A stretch of DNA of 30,414 bases from Rhizaria sp. SCN 62-66 (taxonomy: Eukaryota; Rhizaria, unplaced): positions 1 through 30,414 of the forward strand of contig MEDY01000365.1 of the NCBI GenBank assembly GCA_001724265.1. Direction: 5' to 3'. The translations under genes were made by a program, and so were the position numbers. Below are positions 21,430 to 30,414 of the stretch, piece after piece. The first letter of the stretch is position 1, and every line of letters starts with the position of its first letter. The notes beneath the pieces were generated by a model. It was not told the origin of the DNA. It did not search any database and worked only from the letters and a program-made list of their open reading frames with translations.

Positions 21430-21728
21430 TTAGATCGCAGCCATCTGGACCTCGCTGCTGGCGTGGTCGGGGCCGGTCGCTGTGGCCTCCTGGTGGCGCG
21501 CCCCGCGCGCGTCGCTGCCGCTGCCCTCGCGCGGGCTGGCGGGGGGCGAGGCGGCGACCTTGCCGCTCTTGCTGCCGCCCTTGCCCCCGAAGCACAGCAG
21601 CGACTTGAGGTAGCACACAATGAACGCGATGATGATCAGCACCACGCAGACGGGGACGACGACGGCGACGATGATCGTCGTCGTGTCGTCGCCGCCGCCG
21701 CTCTTGCCGTCACCGCCGTCACCGCCGT

Positions 21729-21759
<31 letters not shown>

Positions 21760-24700
21760 GCCGTCGGTACTGTAGGAGCCGGTGCCGACCGACGCGGGCA
21801 GCTCGTCGCCGTCCTCGGCGTTGGCGTCGCTCACGGTCACACCGGCCGCGGCGTTGACGCTGGTCGCGCCCGCGGCTGCGAGCGCGGCGCCGTTGTTGGC
21901 GCTGGTGTCGGTCGTGAGCGTGGTGATGCCTTCGTAGAGCGAGGACATGCTGCCGCCCGTCGCCGTCGCCGCCAGCGTGCTGAAGCGCGCCGCGAGCGCG
22001 GCCGACAGCGACGCCGACAGCGAAGGTAGGCGCGCGAGCTCATTGGGGCTGGCCGTGTCCGTGGGCAGACGCCAAGACTCGGAGCACGCGGCATCGTTGG
22101 TCACGTCCAGCTCGAACTTGAACTGCTTGTACTTGGCCGAGAGCTCGACGAGGCGCGCGGCCTGGACGCGGACGGCACTGTCGCTGTCTCCATTGGGGCC
22201 GGACATGACGGTGGCAATGCTAGCGCCAGCCTTGGCGACCCAGGTGGCAAAATTGGCCTTGAGCGCGGCGTTGAGCGTCGAGCTGGCCGAGACCCAGAGC
22301 GTGTCTGCCTTGCCCATGAAGGCGACGAGGCCCAGCGTCACGACGCGGCACTTGCAGTCGCTGTCGGCGGCGAAGCCCGGCTCGCAACCGCAGCTGCCGC
22401 AGTCAGCGCTCGCCGTGCCCAGGTTGTGGCACGTCCGGGTGCAGGTCTGGCAGGTGTCGCCGGTGTAGGCGTCAGGACACACGCAGCCGCTGCTGCACTT
22501 TGCCTGGTTGTCGCTGCCGAAGTAGCCCGTCTTGTAGCCGCCGTTGGCGCACATCGAGGTCAAGCCCGGGCACGTCGCCTCGGTTGCGCGTTCGCACTGG
22601 TCGCCGGTGAAGTAGTCGACGTTGCTGCTGTCGTCATCTTCGTCGTCGTCGTCGTCCTCATCCGGGTCCGGGACGCGGCACACGCAGGTGGCGCGCGAAG
22701 TCTCGGCGTCGACGGTGCACTCGGCCGTCGTAGCAGGCTTGCACCGCTTCGTGTCGCATGGCGTGATGTCGCACGCGGCGCCAGACCAATCGCCCAAGCA
22801 GTCGCAGACGCCTGTGGACTCGTTGCACGTGCCATTGTCGCCGCAGAGTCCAGCGCAGGCGGCGTCGACGGTGACAGCCGCGTCGGAGGTGGCCGTGAAC
22901 TCGGCGGTGAGCACGCCCTTGGCCTTGTACGACTGGCCGGCAAGCAGCACCGACGCGGCGGGGCGCGGGAAGGTGAGCAAGTAGGTCGTGCCAAACATGT
23001 CGACCAGGGTGTCAGTGTTGGGGGCGTAGGCGGTCGCGAGCACGATCTCGGTGGCCGCGGCGGCGGTCGAGACGAGCGAGATCTTGAGCTTGGGCTGCGG
23101 CGACGCAGCGGGCTGCGAGACGAGGAACTCATAATTGTCGTTGGTAAAGGTCAGCTCGATGGTGACCGAGTCCGCCGTGACCACAGGGGCGGAGAGGACA
23201 AATTCGGAGGAGGAGTCGCACTAGGTGCCCACGTAGTATGGCGAACACTCGCACACCCCGTCGACATCATCCTACAAACACGGCCGAGAAAGCGAAAAAA
23301 GACAGAAACGGACAAAAGTGAGTGAAGATAATCGATCAACCTTACGAATAACGTATTTCAATAATTGTCCAATTTTGAAGAGATATTGTAAAGATTTGTG
23401 TCTCGAAGATGATGTGAGAACGCACCTGCCAGCGGCCCAGGCCGTCGTACTTGCCCGAGAGCTTGCACGAGCCATGGTCGCACCTCGGCGTGCCATCATC
23501 ACTATATTTGATCCAGTCCTCGCACTCAGTGTACGACGGCAGGGGCGCCTCGATGCCAGCGCAGAGGGCAGGGACGACGACATCGCCATCGCTCGACATG
23601 CAGACGTAGTCCTATTAGTATCAGCAAAAAAAAACACCATCAAAAAAACAAAAACAATATCAAACAAAGTCAGGAAGAGCATAAGTGAAAGAAACCAGTT
23701 TCCGTGCATCGTTCGGTCGAATATATAATATTGGTATTTTTCAATATATGTGCTAATAATTATCAGCAGCGACGTACCTTATACGAAGACTTGCGGCACC
23801 CCTTAACGGATGAAGGGCAGGTGGCAAAGTCGTCCACCTCCCACTTGTAGGTCACTGTAGTGTTGCAGGCAGGCAGGTAGCAGGGGAACGTGAGCGTGGT
23901 GTTGGCTGCGGCGCCGCAGAGCGTGCTGGACACGATGTTCTTGCCGTGGTCCATGCACACGGCCTCGGTTACAATGCCCTCGATCTCGTTCTCGGGGTCG
24001 GGCTGGCACGTGTAAGTCTCGCCGTCCTTCTTGCACTTGCTGTCGATGCGCGCGAAGATGCCACATGACGTCTTCACAGTCGTGCAGTTGGCCGAGAGCG
24101 CGGGAGCCGTGCCGCCGCACTGCGCCGTGGGCACCTGGTGCCCCGCAAACATGCAACGCGCCACGCGCGTCGGGCTCACGGGGCGCTCGATGCAGCCCGT
24201 GGTGGGGCACTGTTCGGCGAAACCGCCCAGGCCGTCGTTGTCGGAGCAGGGTACGGCCGTGGACGCCGCGGCGCCCGTGGCGTGGCACATCCACGTCGCG
24301 GCCGCGCAGCCGGCCTCGCTGGTACACGTGTGCACGAGCTCCGGCACGGGCGCGTAGGCCGCGCAGGGCTGCAGCAGCGCGGCGGCGCGGCCGTGCGACT
24401 GAGTGAAGCCCGCGAAGGTGTAGTTAACGGTGTTGGAGACTGCGCGCATGACGCAGCGCGCGGCGCGCGTCTTGAGCGCGCTGCCGCAGGCGTCGGTGCA
24501 CGTGAGCTGCGCGAGGTCGACGGCCGACTCGTAGCACGAGAGCCACGTGACAGCGCCGTCGTCGAGCGAGCCGTCGTCGGGTGCCAGCGCACACTGCCAG
24601 AGGTACTGGTCGCAGTGGTACGACGCGCAGTCGCGGACCGTCGTGGGCGGATTGGCCACGCCGCCGCACTTGCTGGCGTAGACGTCGGTCGACTTGATCA

Positions 24701-26971
24701 GCGCCAGCGTCGTGTCGACGCAGTACGTGGTGCGGTTTGAAGTGCCGAAGCCGCAGGTGTTCTGAGAGCACACTGGGTTCCACGAGCTCGAGTCGGTGCA
24801 TTCGATCGGCGCGAATGAGGCGGCCGCACCCGAGCTCTGCATGACGACGGAGTTGGGGTAAGACAGACACTTGTAGCCGCACGTGCTCGAGGGCTTGCAA
24901 GTGCCGGCGTTGGCGGGCTTGGTGACGAAGTTAGCGGGACACAGTGTCGCGGCGTCGATCTCGGCTCCCGTGGCGGCGCTGACGCAGGCGAGCGTTGCGG
25001 CCGGAATCGCGCTCTCGACCTCGGTCTCGTTGCAGCCCGCGGGGCAGACCAGGAAGTCGTCAGAGCAGGCGGTGAAGGCCCCCGCGGGGGTGCGGCATTG
25101 CCAGCTGCCGCAGCCCGAGGTGACTGGGACGAGCGCGGGCAGCGCTGGGAGCGCGACCGAGCACGTACGCTTGGTGGCGGTGCTGAGCGAGACGTAGATG
25201 GGCGCCACAGACACGTCGGCGCACTACTGGCTGGCGCCGTAGGTCGGCATGCCGCAGTTGTTGGCTGGAGGAAAGCCCGTGCTGCACGGGTAGTAATCGC
25301 CTTCGCTGTTGAGGCAGGTGTACTCGCTGATGGCGATTGCGCTTTCGCTGAGGCTGTAGTAGCCGTTAGTCGTGATGCTGTTGACAGTAAAGGCGGCGAG
25401 CGCAGTGATGGCAATGCCGTCAAAACCTTCAACTTCGCCAAAAGACCGCACGGCGCGGAGCGAGAGCACTTTCGCGGCAACCGCGGGCCGGAAGGACAGG
25501 ATGTAGTAGAGATCATTAGGATCTTCAACAGAATTTTCAATCACTCCGGAAATATCGCACTTCGTGATGTCACTCAAGGAGGAGCCCGGCAGCATATTGA
25601 CAAACTCCGTCTTGATCGCGTTGCACAGCTTGATTTCCGGGGCGTCCCCCATGCCAATCACCTTGAAGAGCCACAAGGCCGTGGCGACGGGGTCCGTGAA
25701 GGGTTGCAGCACGGCCGGCGCGGTCGGAATCATGCTCCGCCTGCTCACGGCCGTGTTCGCGTTACTCACGCGCGCGTTCGACTGCAGCAGCAGCGACACC
25801 GCACCCGGGTCAGCGGCGTCGAAGTCTTGCGTCCGCAGCGTGAAGCCGGTGCACACGAGCGAGATCTGCTTGTCCGGGGTCACGTTCGTGGAGCTGGCGA
25901 AGTCGTCGAAGTAAGAGCGAGAAGCCGAGTCCGCGATGTAGGCCGTGTACATGCCGGGATACCCCGAGTCGATCGTGAGCGGCACGAGCGAGACGGTCGA
26001 CTCGGAGGGCCAGTGGGTCTCGCGGCCGCCGCGAATGTAGCAGGTGGGCACGTCGGTGAGGTAGTCGGGGTACGAAAATGAGATCTTGAAGCCCTCCATA
26101 CTGACGTCCGCCGCGGTGGAGTCGTAGAGGACGCGGGCGACGAAGCTGGCGGTGTCGCTCGCGGTGTCGAACACCAGCACCGCTGGCGCGTTGGTGAAGA
26201 GCACGGAGGGGTTGTTATAAAGGACCTCGCCCACGAAGGCCGCCGTCGTGGGCGCGCGGAGCGCAACGCGCACGTTGGCGGCGAGGTCGACCGAGTTCTG
26301 GGCCACGGTGATGGCCATGTAGGCGTCCGGCTTGACATCGCTCGCCACGGGGGGTGTGACGGGGATGTACGCTTGCTGTAGCAAGTTAATCACGTCAGTT
26401 GGACGAGGGAGAAACAAAAACGAGTTGTTTTGGGTGAGCGAGGAAGTGAGTACACAAGAATGCACAGGAGGTAGATTGAAAGAGGTCGCAATAAAAGTCG
26501 CCGAATTGAGCTGAGTTGAGTTGAGTTGAGATGAGTTGAACGTACGAAGGACTGGGAGCTGAGCATGGTCGCATTGAAGGTGACGACCAGAGAGGAAGAA
26601 TCGTAGGTGTAAAGGACAGTCGAGACGGTCCCGTCATTGAATGAGACGTAAACCGATTCCTAAGTGGCCTCCACAGTGTAGAGGTGCCCCATGCGGACCT
26701 TGAACTGGAGCGGAACGTCGTTGGCGAAGACGTCAGCGCTGCCGGGGCCCGAGGTGCGGTTCAGGTGGAGCCTGATGAACGCAAGCGAGGGCGAGGCCGC
26801 GGAAGTGTAGGGGAAGACACCGGTGAAGCTGACGAGGAGACTCTCCGCAAAGGCCGACTTGCCGAGGTTGTTGGGGAGGTCCGCGGCAGAGACGAGAAAG
26901 ATGGAGCAAAGCATGAAGAGGAAGACCGACTGCACCAGAAGCAGTGTCGGGCGACACCGCAGCGAAAGCAT
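21430..26971 (-). CDS. type I membrane protein with EGF-like and thrombospondin-1-like Cys-rich repeats; three in-frame UAG codons
   Basis: Probably a surface adhesion or receptor-like protein. Four exons: 26971-26546, 26375-23778, 23611-23426 and 23271-21430. All are phase 0 with donors GTACGT, GTACGT and GTGCGT. The product is 1,683 residues counting UAG as sense, ending in TAA. Order: signal peptide (1-31, hydrophobic LLLVQSVFLFMLCSIFLV); an N-terminal region of about 490 residues with few Cys; a Cys-rich region (about 530-1090) with TSP1-like W..C...CG.G...R motifs (for example SQNTCGFGTSNRTTYC); an EGF-like module across exons 3-4 ending GVCECSPYYVGT-UAG-CD; further EGF-like units (CGDNGTCNESTGVCDC near 1213-1228); and a juxtamembrane (Gly-Asp-Gly)n stalk. 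One transmembrane helix (about 1598-1623) and a 60-residue Ser/Gly-rich cytoplasmic tail follow. UAG occurs at codons 104, 526 and 1087. Without recoding the gene would be broken three times, yet splice phases and Cys patterns stay intact. ATG 26971 was chosen because the signal peptide follows it directly. Confidence 0.85.
21703..21771 (-). repeat. Gly-Asp-Gly coding minisatellite
   Basis: A tandem run of 9-base units (GCCGTCGCC-like on +) encodes a Gly/Asp stalk just outside the transmembrane helix of the EGF/TSP protein. Confidence 0.85.
23221..23223 (-). other. in-frame UAG within an EGF-like motif
   Basis: The codon sits 16 codons into exon 4, between Thr and the last Cys of C-x-C-x4-Y-x-G-x2-C. 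That slot is variable in EGF modules and often polar, so Gln fits. An alternative acceptor ending at this TAG would be in phase but would delete the two preceding EGF cysteines. Confidence 0.85.
25224..25226 (-). other. in-frame UAG at codon 526 of the EGF/TSP protein
   Basis: Context MPTYGASQ-UAG-CADVSVAP, inside an 866-codon exon that is otherwise open throughout. Confidence 0.85.
26510..26539 (+). repeat. (TGAGT)n-like pentamer repeat in intron 1 of the EGF/TSP gene
   Basis: Imperfect GAGTT units (ctgagttgagttgagttgag and following) lie just inside the intron from its 5' splice site. Confidence 0.85.
26660..26662 (-). other. in-frame UAG at codon 104 of the EGF/TSP protein
   Basis: Context YTVEAT-UAG-ESVYVSFN in exon 1. 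The frame continues 38 codons to a GTACGT donor. I found no GT-N-C-GT or GTAAGT donor between the start codon and this TAG that could splice it out. Confidence 0.8.
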
Positions 26972-27814
26972 GCAGGGCAAGTCTAAGAAACACGCAAAAA
27001 GCAAGTCCAGAGAGGTAAAAAAACACACGTGAGGAAGAGAGAACCAGTTATCACGTTTGGAGCAAGTGGACATAGGGGACAGTTCGGAGGCAAAAAGTAT
27101 GCGGCCGCCGATTCTGATGTTGGATTGCGTTTTCAAGCACCAAAAAACAGTTGAAACAAGATCCGAAAAGAATGTTTTGGTAGATAAAGAGGTGATGTAC
27201 AGCCCGAAAGCCGTCGCTATCGCTCGCGTAGGGATATAGACGGTCTCGCGGGCTTGAGGTGAGTGCGCTTGAGGCGGATCGAAAGGGGAGCGCTTCTGAT
27301 TACAAAAGCAGAACCTCCGCACATAAACCACGTTTCCAAAAGAAATTTAAAAATTCAGTAAATTATTCACAGCACAATCTAACATATATTAGAGTAGCAC
27401 TGCGATTGAAGCACCGCTCGCCGATATCTAGCGTGCCAAAGCAGACGTTTGAACGTTTTACCTCTTACCACACGCGCCTGCACTAGAACTGGTCAAGTCA
27501 ACTGATAAGACAACATTTGACTGGCATCCAGCTAAGCCTCAAAGGACGACTCAAAAGTCGAGATATCGTGCGTTGATGGAAATATCAAAATGATTTTAGT
27601 GTATAAAATACGATTTATCAAGCGCCATTAAATCAGCACTCCTACTACTACACATGCCTTTTGTGCGCACGCACGCGTCCTACGTATCTATTACCGCGCT
27701 CACACAAAACAAAGCAAACAAACAACAAACTAACTCTCGCACGAATAACCTTCGCATATTATTATCACTCAACACACAGACACAGCAACAGAAGAATTGA
27801 CTTAGGGAGACTGT
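26972..27814. other. intergenic: EGF/TSP promoter and ZC3H15 3' flank
   Basis: About 840 bases, both flanking genes leftward. A minus-strand open frame runs upstream of the EGF/TSP start (to 27331), but its composition is not that of the mature protein, so I treat it as 5' flank. The part from 27340 to 27640 is AT-rich. I see no other gene. Confidence 0.55.
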
Positions 27815-29595
27815 TTACTCGGGCACTGCTCCGTTCTCACCTTCCTCGGGCGCGGCGCTCTTGTCTTTCTTGTCCTTCTTCTCCTTCTTGTTCTTCTTGT
27901 CGTCCTTGTCCTTCTTATCCTTCTTGTCCGCCTTGGGGGCAGCGCCGTCCTCCTCCTCCTCCTCTTCCTCCTGAGCAGCGCCCGCGCCCGCGCCCGCGAC
28001 AGGCGTAGCGCCAGCGCTCGCAGCCGCACTCGCCGCGCCGGCGTCGTCGCTGGTGGAGTTGGCCGCGTCGCCCTCAAACACGACGGGCGCGTTCTCGTCG
28101 AAGTCCGCGTCCTCCTCCAGCGGACCGTGCTGCTGGTCGTCGTCGTCGTCGTCGTCGCTGTCGTCGTCGTCGCCGTCGGCCCCAGCCCCGGAGCCGCCGC
28201 GGCGGTTGACGATGTCGTCGTTGCCGACGGCGCCGTCGTCGTCCTCGAACAGGGCCGGGTTATGCGCGAAAAGCGCGCGGCCCGACATGGCAGCCTGGCC
28301 GCGCGTGAGCTTGTCCTTGCTCTTGGCGGCCTCGACGCGCTCCGTCTCGATGCGCGCAGCCTTCTCCTTGTCGCGCTTCTCGCGCCACAGCCGGAAGCTC
28401 TCCTCGGTGACAGGCGTGCACTTGGAGATGTCGAGCAGCTTGCGCTTGGCCTCGATCTGCTCACCGATGTCCACCTCCTCCGTCTTGTCGTCCATCTTCT
28501 TCTTGGCGACGAAGACGTAGCCTAGCGGCAGCGCGTGGCGGTAGTGGCACTTGACGCCGTTGGGGCACTCCCAGAACCAGCCGTAGTTGTTCTTCTCGAT
28601 CGCGTCGAGGAAGTACTTGCACACGATGTCGGTCGCGGGGAGCGCACCCTTCTGCTGCTGCTTCTGGCCGACGACCTGCTCCAGCTTCGCCTGGTCCCAG
28701 GAGTCGATGCTGTCCTTGAGACGAGGGTCCTGTGAGGGTGGTAACAAGGTAGAGATGAAAGGCGTGAGCGCAGACAGATAAATCGAGAGATACAGGTATA
28801 GAACGCAGCACGGGAACTAAATACAAAGAAATCGACTTAATACAGGTTGATATGAGCTCGCTAGAGAGTGTTGTGACCGATGAACGGACCTCGTAGATGT
28901 TGATCTTGGCGGACTTGCGCTCGTTGGTGGCGTCGTGGGAGAACTTGCACTTGTCACCGCGCGGGCAGCGGCCGTTCATGAAGTCGGGGCAGATGGTGTT
29001 CTTGGCCTCGATGGCGGCCGCCTTGGCCTCCTCCTTCTTCTTCTCGCTCTTGAGCGCGGCCTTGGTAGTGAAGAGGTTGCCGAAGATGGCGGCCTCCTCC
29101 TTGGCGCGGCGCGCGGCGGCGCGGGCCTCCAGGCGCGCCTGCTCCTCGGCTGCGCTCGAGCGCGAGCCCTGAGACTGCTTGGCGGCCGACTCGACGTTCT
29201 TGATGTACTCCTGAACCTTCTTCGACTTGTTCTTGTTCTTCATGCCGAAGGTCTTATCTTCGACGATCTGTGTGAGTAGTTGCGTATAAACAGGGGCGGG
29301 AGAGACGCGGCGGGCGGGGCACGGGGGAGAACAGGGTGTGTGGGACAAAAGACAGGGGCAAGGTGAGGGAGTGGAGAAACGGTGAGTGCGAATTGCAATA
29401 GAAAGCGGGCCAACGGGCGGGCGCGGCAGAGGGCGGAAGAGCGGGACGGGATGTGGCAGTCGGTGACGCGAAAGTCAAGTCGAAGCGCAAGAAAAAAGCG
29501 GGATAGAGCGATGCGGTAGCACGCGCGGGGGAATATTAAAGGCGGAGACGAACCTTCTGGACCTTCTGGGCGGTCGTACCCTTCTTAGGCGGCAT
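27815..29595 (-). CDS. ZC3H15: ZC3H15/TMA46 (DRG family regulatory protein 1) orthologue
   Basis: The product is a cytoplasmic CCCH zinc-finger protein that binds and stabilises the translational GTPase DRG1 (Rbg1 in yeast) on ribosomes. Three exons: 29595-29554, 29267-28890 and 28729-27815. All are phase 0 with donors GTTCGT and GTCCGT and acceptors CTCACACAG and CCCTCACAG. The product is 444 aa, stop TAA. Family marks are the start MPPKK, EDKTFGMKNKN (residues 17-27), and CCCH finger 1 (C107-x7-C115-x5-C121-x3-H125, with RGDKCKFSH). CCCH finger 2 (C177-x17-C195-x5-C201-x3-H205) contains the highly conserved NNYGWFWECPNG and YRHALPLGYV. The DFRP region follows, with SGRALFAHNPALFEDDD matching the conserved SGRE-F-x-F-x-P-E-L-F block. 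The C terminus is Asp-rich, then a Glu run and a Lys/Asp-rich tail. Length is close to the human protein (426 aa). ATG 29595 is fixed by MPPKK. Confidence 0.94.
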
Positions 29596-30010
29596 TGTCA
29601 AGTTACGGGCAGCGCTGCGAGCGGCGAAAGCTGAGGTCACCAGCAAGGCGGTGGTTCAAGATGAGAGGCTGCGCGTTGGATAATACAACGAGTGGAGCCG
29701 TCGAGGGAAAATAACCAGCGCGTACGGGACGGTACTAGGCTGGATGTGTATGTCTTAAGAGGTTATATCCCCAAAACACAACTCGAAAGCCTTCAGGGAC
29801 AAATCTAAGCTCGTCCTCAGAGTCTTTGGTCGGTCGGTCCGGGTAGTTCGACCAGTCTGTCGGTCAGCGCTGACCGTCACCGAAATTAAGCCGCCAGCCT
29901 GCGGACGGCTGACTGAGCGAAGCTGCGTTTCAATGCCTCAAGCACTGTGTTTAGCCGCCTAGCTTATACAGCTGGAGTATATTTTTTGATCTTTTATAAT
30001 ATCTGAGATC
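29596..30010. promoter_or_regulatory. divergent spacer upstream of ZC3H15
   Basis: About 415 bases between the ZC3H15 start and a rightward partial frame. It contains a GGTC-repeat patch (29828-29840) and a perfect 16-base palindrome (29861-29876). A weaker CAGCC/GGCTG inverted repeat follows near 29897-29914, and then the sequence becomes abruptly AT-rich. Confidence 0.5.
29861..29876. repeat. perfect 16-bp palindrome CGGTCAGCGCTGACCG
   Basis: The two 8-base halves are exact reverse complements. It lies about 270 bases upstream of the ZC3H15 start codon and could be a dimeric transcription-factor site. Confidence 0.7.
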
Positions 30011-30414
30011 ATGCTGTCTAAAACTTCCCAAAAGTGCTTTTTATATGAGATATTTGGTGTTTTGTTTCATATTCGAGTCAGCGTAGTTGCGCGCACAACG
30101 AGTAAAAGCACATGGATACATTTAATAACAGACGTATTTCAAATACTAAACAGTAATTTCATTCATAAACAACACTTATTCTTTGTAGACCACAAAATAT
30201 TATTCCAGATTCAAATGAAATCGCAGGAAATTCACAGTTATAGCGTTGACACATTTTCCGGTACATGGGGCAGATGGAGAAAGTCTCGAAGGATTCTTTC
30301 TATAAAGAATCAATTTCTGTTACCGTCGACATTCTGCATAAAATTCCAGTCGACAGCTTTTGCCGGTCGCGATTTAAAGGTGGCGTTTCTTGTGTATACA
30401 CACTTCGTTTTCCT
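30011..30414 (+). CDS. partial AT-rich open frame running off the window, unidentified
   Basis: From ATG 30011 the frame stays open for 134 codons to the window edge, in AT-rich DNA where stops should be frequent. An in-frame TGA lies upstream at 29987-29989. The product has normal mixed composition (many F, I, K, H and S), including GTWGRWRKSRR and FFVDHKILFQIQMKSQEI. I recognise no family. Its codon use is unlike the GC-rich genes of the window. It may be a genuine gene, a mobile-element gene or, less likely, chance. Confidence 0.4.
   Translation, partial: MLSKTSQKCFLYEIFGVLFHIRVSVVARTTSKSTWIHLITDVFQILNSNFIHKQHLFFVDHKILFQIQMKSQEIHSYSVDTFSGTWGRWRKSRRILSIKNQFLLPSTFCIKFQSTAFAGRDLKVAFLVYTHFVF

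Noticed and set aside
21463-23325. Plus-strand frames opposite the EGF/TSP gene
   Set aside because: They are shadows; the minus strand has Cys motifs, splice phases and a transmembrane helix.
11078-26662. Splicing of short introns as the explanation for all in-frame TAGs
   Set aside because: Frames stay open and in the same phase across each TAG, no consensus donors sit nearby, and removal would damage motifs such as the EGF module.

Overview
This is a nuclear segment from a eukaryote of protist grade. The evidence is twelve spliceosomal introns (mostly GT-N-C-GT donors, ordinary AG acceptors), a tRNA-Gln with an oligo-T Pol III terminator, and clear orthologues of the ESCRT-II subunit SNF8/VPS22 and the DRG1 partner ZC3H15/TMA46. 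Most genes are strongly GC-rich at third positions and carry long simple-repeat tracts (Ser, Ala, Gly-Ser, Gln, Asn, Asp), while the spacers are AT-rich. The lineage cannot be fixed from the sequence alone.

Layout. Position 1-186: possible 3' end of an upstream gene. 570-640: tRNA-Gln(CUG). 2930-1225 (-): SNF8 in four exons. 3473-9255 (+): a giant Ser/Gly/Ala-rich protein of unknown function in two exons. 16912-9644 (-): one 2,422-codon low-complexity membrane protein frame, interrupted only by two in-frame TAG codons. 17625-18440 (+): a small OB-fold-like gene resembling TEN1 of the CST telomere/replication complex, with a TAG inside its terminal Gln run. 19868-18623 (-): a multi-pass membrane protein. 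26971-21430 (-): a type I membrane protein with EGF-like and thrombospondin-1-like Cys-rich repeats and three in-frame TAG codons. 29595-27815 (-): ZC3H15. 30011 to the window end (+): an open, AT-rich partial frame.

The main result concerns the genetic code. Six TAG codons lie in frame inside three independent genes. Two of them are in long frames that stay open for hundreds of codons on both sides, and one is inside an EGF motif. All seven complete genes stop with TAA (5) or TGA (2), never TAG. The simplest reading is that UAG is a sense codon here, probably glutamine, with UAA and UGA kept as stops. A second organism-wide oddity is the 5' splice site, which has C at +4 in 11 of 12 introns.

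The genes do not form a pathway. They are independently promoted housekeeping genes (ESCRT-II, translation GTPase partner, putative CST subunit) mixed with lineage-specific repetitive and surface proteins.
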